NCBI GenBank assembly: GCA_903854655.1
Contig: CAINXC010000270.1
Coordinates: forward strand, 1 to 52,218
Reading direction: 5' to 3'
Source of the DNA: an uncultured Verrucomicrobiota bacterium
GTDB taxonomy: Bacteria > Verrucomicrobiota > Verrucomicrobiia > Verrucomicrobiales > Verrucomicrobiaceae
DNA: 52,218 nt
In this document: positions 50,520 through 52,218 of the stretch, piece after piece
How the letters are laid out: each line of letters opens with the position of its first letter
Numbering within the stretch: position 1 is the stretch's first letter
Program-made: the position numbers and the translations under genes
Notes under the pieces: model-generated
What the model was told of the DNA's origin: nothing
What the model saw: the letters and a program-made list of their open reading frames with translations, nothing else
The model's database searches: none

Positions 50520-50705
50520 TTGATGCTGATTTCAGGCGCTATTTCTCTCATTGGGTTGCCGTACGATTTTAGAAAACCCGCAAACTCACATTTGAGTACC
50601 AGTCGCAAGAGGACCATTTATGTTCTTGTCTTGTTCATGACATTGATTGGCCTTCTGGGTGTGACGGGAATTGAGGATTGGGTATGGAGCCACACCGACC
50701 GTTAA
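50520..50705 (+). CDS. possible small membrane protein
   Basis: A 61-residue frame (MMLISGAISLIGLPYDFRKP, then YVLVLFMTLIGLLGVTGIEDW) with one or two hydrophobic segments and a lower GC content than its neighbours. It overlaps the start of the dehydratase gene by about 20 nt in another frame. No family recognised and no ribosome-binding site seen. It may be non-coding spacer. Confidence 0.25.
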   Translation: MMLISGAISLIGLPYDFRKPANSHLSTSRKRTIYVLVLFMTLIGLLGVTGIEDWVWSHTDR

Positions 50706-51676
50706 CCCACCGACCGTTAACCGTCTCCTATGACGATGTGCTGGAAGCGCTGCCGCGTGTTCATGCGGTGTTGCAGCCCACGTTGCTTCGCAACTGGCCG
50801 GGCTTGTCCTCTCTGCTGGGCTGCGAGCTGCATTTGAAGCATGAGAACCACCAGCCGGTGGGCGCCTTCAAGGTGCGCGGTGGCATCAATCTGGTGGGCA
50901 CGCTCAATGACGCGGAGCGGCGGGCGGGCATCCTGGGGGTGTCCACCGGCAATCACGGGCAGTCGCTCGCCTTTGCCGCGAGGCACTTCGGCGTGCACTG
51001 CGCCATCGTGGTGCCGAAGGGCAACAACCCGGACAAGAACCGCGCCATTCAGCAGCTCGGCGCGGAGTTGATCGAGCATGGTCGCGACTTCGACGAGGCG
51101 CGCGAGTTCGTCTCTGAATTGCAGCGCCAGCGCGGCGGGCGCTACGTTCACTCTGCGAACGAGCCGAAGCTGATCGCGGGCGTGGGCAGCCTCGCCTGGG
51201 AGGTGTTCGAGGTGCTGCCTGATCCTGATGTGATCCTGGTACCGATCGGCCTGGGCAGCGGCGCGAGCGCGGCCTGCGTGGTGGCGAAGCATCGCCGGCC
51301 AGAGACGCAGGTCATCGGCGTGCAGGCCGCAAACGCCTCGGCGGTGGTGCGCTCCTGGCGCAGCGGCGCGCACGAAACGGACCTGAGCATTCACACCTGG
51401 GCCGAGGGCCTGGCCACCCGCGTGCCCGCCGACCTGACCCTGGGCATCATGCGTGAGCTGATGGATGATGCGATCCTGGTGAGCGAGGATGAGATGCGCC
51501 GTGCCGCCGCCCTCATTCTGAAGCATACGCACAACCTCGCCGAAGGCGCCGGTGCGGCCACGCTCGCCGCCGCCTTGCAGCAGCGCGAGCGCTTCATTGG
51601 CAAGAAGGTGGTGGCCGTGCTTTCAGGCGGCAACCTGGACCTCGCGCAAGTGCCGGTGATTCTAGATTTTCTCTGA
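50684..51676 (+). CDS. threonine/serine dehydratase-like PLP enzyme
   Basis: 330 residues from ATG 50684; a TTG at 50678 is an alternative. Fold-type II PLP enzyme related to threonine ammonia-lyase. The PLP lysine lies in HQPVGAFKVRGG; the phosphate/substrate loop is STGNHGQSLAFAA; the tetraglycine-like loop is PIGLGSGASA; and the C-terminal serine is in VVAVLSGGNLDL. It lacks the C-terminal regulatory domain of biosynthetic IlvA, so it resembles the catabolic type. The first codons are duplicated (HRPLTHRPLT, 15-bp repeat at 50694-50723). Exact substrate (Thr, Ser, threo-hydroxyaspartate) is undecided. Confidence 0.88.
   Translation: MEPHRPLTHRPLTVSYDDVLEALPRVHAVLQPTLLRNWPGLSSLLGCELHLKHENHQPVGAFKVRGGINLVGTLNDAERRAGILGVSTGNHGQSLAFAARHFGVHCAIVVPKGNNPDKNRAIQQLGAELIEHGRDFDEAREFVSELQRQRGGRYVHSANEPKLIAGVGSLAWEVFEVLPDPDVILVPIGLGSGASAACVVAKHRRPETQVIGVQAANASAVVRSWRSGAHETDLSIHTWAEGLATRVPADLTLGIMRELMDDAILVSEDEMRRAAALILKHTHNLAEGAGAATLAAALQQRERFIGKKVVAVLSGGNLDLAQVPVILDFL
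50694..50723. repeat. 15-bp tandem duplication at the dehydratase N-terminus
   Basis: ACCGACCGTTAACCC at 50694-50708 is repeated at 50709-50723 with one mismatch at the last base. It gives HRPLTHRPLT in the dehydratase frame and supplies the stop codon of the small upstream frame. It may indicate that the real start is downstream. Confidence 0.8.
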
Positions 51677-51690
51677 GGGGAGCAGTCTGC

Positions 51691-52125
51691 TCAGCGGTGG
51701 CCCCAATGCCCGGATTTGTCGAGGAAGTCCTGACCGTGCTCCGCTGCGATGGCGAACTCCTCCTCCAACTCGACGCCGCCCTCGCGCTGCCGTTCGGCGA
51801 TGGTCCAGAAGTAGCGCTCCAGCCCCGGCGGGCAGATCACCAGCAGCTTGCCGCCCTCCGGCCCCACGCGATAGCGGTGCGGCTGGTAGGCGGGGATGGC
51901 GATGGCTTCGCCGGGGTGCAGCGTCGTTTCGACTTCATTGGCAAAGAAGGTGTACGAGCCCTCCATCACCACAAAGGACTCGCACCCGCGCGGATGCACA
52001 TGCAGCGCCGGCCCCACCGAGGGCACATGCTCCATCTCGATCACCGCATATCCGCCGCCCGTCTCCTGCGTGGTCAGGCGGATGATCATCTGGGTCTTGT
52101 GGAAGGTGAAGGGGACGTTTTTCAT
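51691..52125 (-). CDS. cupin-domain protein
   Basis: 144 residues. Cupin motif 1 is in LHVHPRGCESFVVMEGSY (His, His, Glu) and motif 2 in LHPGEAIAIPAYQPHRYRVG. The C-terminal 45 residues (ERYFWTIAERQREGGV onwards) are a helical extension seen in some quercetinase-like cupins. Function unknown. It is convergent with the dehydratase gene, 14 bp apart. Unrelated in detail to the cupin at 48.0 kb. Confidence 0.85.
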   Translation of the reverse strand: MKNVPFTFHKTQMIIRLTTQETGGGYAVIEMEHVPSVGPALHVHPRGCESFVVMEGSYTFFANEVETTLHPGEAIAIPAYQPHRYRVGPEGGKLLVICPPGLERYFWTIAERQREGGVELEEEFAIAAEHGQDFLDKSGHWGHR

Positions 52126-52169
52126 GGGGTGTGAATTGGGTGTGGGCGGCGCAAGCCTGTTTCAGGAAA

Positions 52170-52197
52170 GTAGCCATCACGCTCCGCCGTGATGAGC
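52170..52197. repeat. short palindromic repeat, copy 2 (REP-like)
   Basis: Same sequence as 24422-24448 with one extra base in the loop; the stem CATCACG/CGTGATG is kept. It lies upstream of the cupin gene start, so unlike copy 1 it is not at the end of that gene. It may end a gene beyond the window. Confidence 0.75.
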
Positions 52198-52218
52198 TTT
52201 GTGCAAGGATGCCTCGAC

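Noticed and set aside
1..52218. CRISPR arrays, tRNA, rRNA or prophage structural genes
   Set aside because: No regularly spaced repeats, cloverleaf sequences, rRNA segments or phage genes were recognised by eye; a small RNA could still be missed.

Overview
The window looks like a chromosomal segment of a member of the Verrucomicrobiota (PVC superphylum). The evidence is gene content: a planctomycete-type cytochrome c/DUF1549/DUF1553 protein with a DUF1501 partner, a PEP-CTERM secreted protein, a secreted protein resembling a Verrucomicrobium-type family, and many exported sugar-related proteins (Gfo/Idh/MocA with a Tat-like leader, ThuA, DUF1080, TIM-barrel isomerase, SGNH hydrolases, PQQ-like propeller). 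DNA is GC-rich. I recognised no rRNA, tRNA or CRISPR array. All family names come from reading the translations; no database search was run.

Layout. 1-4.7 kb: PSCyt1-DUF1549-DUF1553 protein (5' end cut by the window) and DUF1501 protein, separated by a small RelE/ParE-type toxin-antitoxin pair. 4.7-8.7 kb, minus strand: lipoprotein-resB-ccsA, a System II cytochrome c maturation operon that fits the heme proteins next door. 8.9-14.9 kb: three exported proteins, including a 1351-residue multi-domain surface protein whose N-terminal domain recurs in the adjacent PEP-CTERM protein. 14.9-20.1 kb: housekeeping block miaA-aroB-dprA (overlapping), an Hsp33-like chaperone, a small zinc-ribbon membrane protein and aroE. 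20.3-22.6 kb: an unassigned P-loop ATPase. 22.7-31.6 kb: exported sugar/ester metabolism proteins, including a 1323-residue protein joining a methyltransferase-like domain, a PQQ-like propeller and a LamG domain, plus a pair of small proteins, one Roadblock-like. 31.7-32.5 kb: a frameshifted Uma2-family gene ending in a repeat element. 32.6-39.8 kb, minus strand: secreted lipocalin-like protein, menD coupled to a TPR protein, an intimin-like barrel protein, a GT-C membrane glycosyltransferase and an orphan PotC-type permease. 39.9-43.6 kb: a type II restriction-modification island (M.TaqI-like methyltransferase, frameshifted endonuclease, XRE-type controller) bordered by a decayed IS3 orfA and the remnant of a large PVC-type secreted protein. 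43.8-52.2 kb: DUF1080 protein; a DUF3570-ApbE-DUF4266-ThuA operon; cupin and nucleoside-transporter-like MFS genes; an SGNH hydrolase with an in-frame tandem duplication at its active-site loop; a threonine dehydratase-like enzyme; a second cupin.

The most interesting signals are: (i) the DUF3570-ApbE-DUF4266 operon, where the DUF3570 barrel protein carries a sequence matching the flavinylation motif used by ApbE; (ii) two families of short palindromic repeats, each present twice (23613-23711 with 32379-32543, and 24422-24448 with 52170-52197); (iii) the methyltransferase-propeller-LamG fusion; (iv) the orphan ATPase at 20.3 kb; (v) the restriction-modification island with a broken endonuclease beside an orphan transporter gene.
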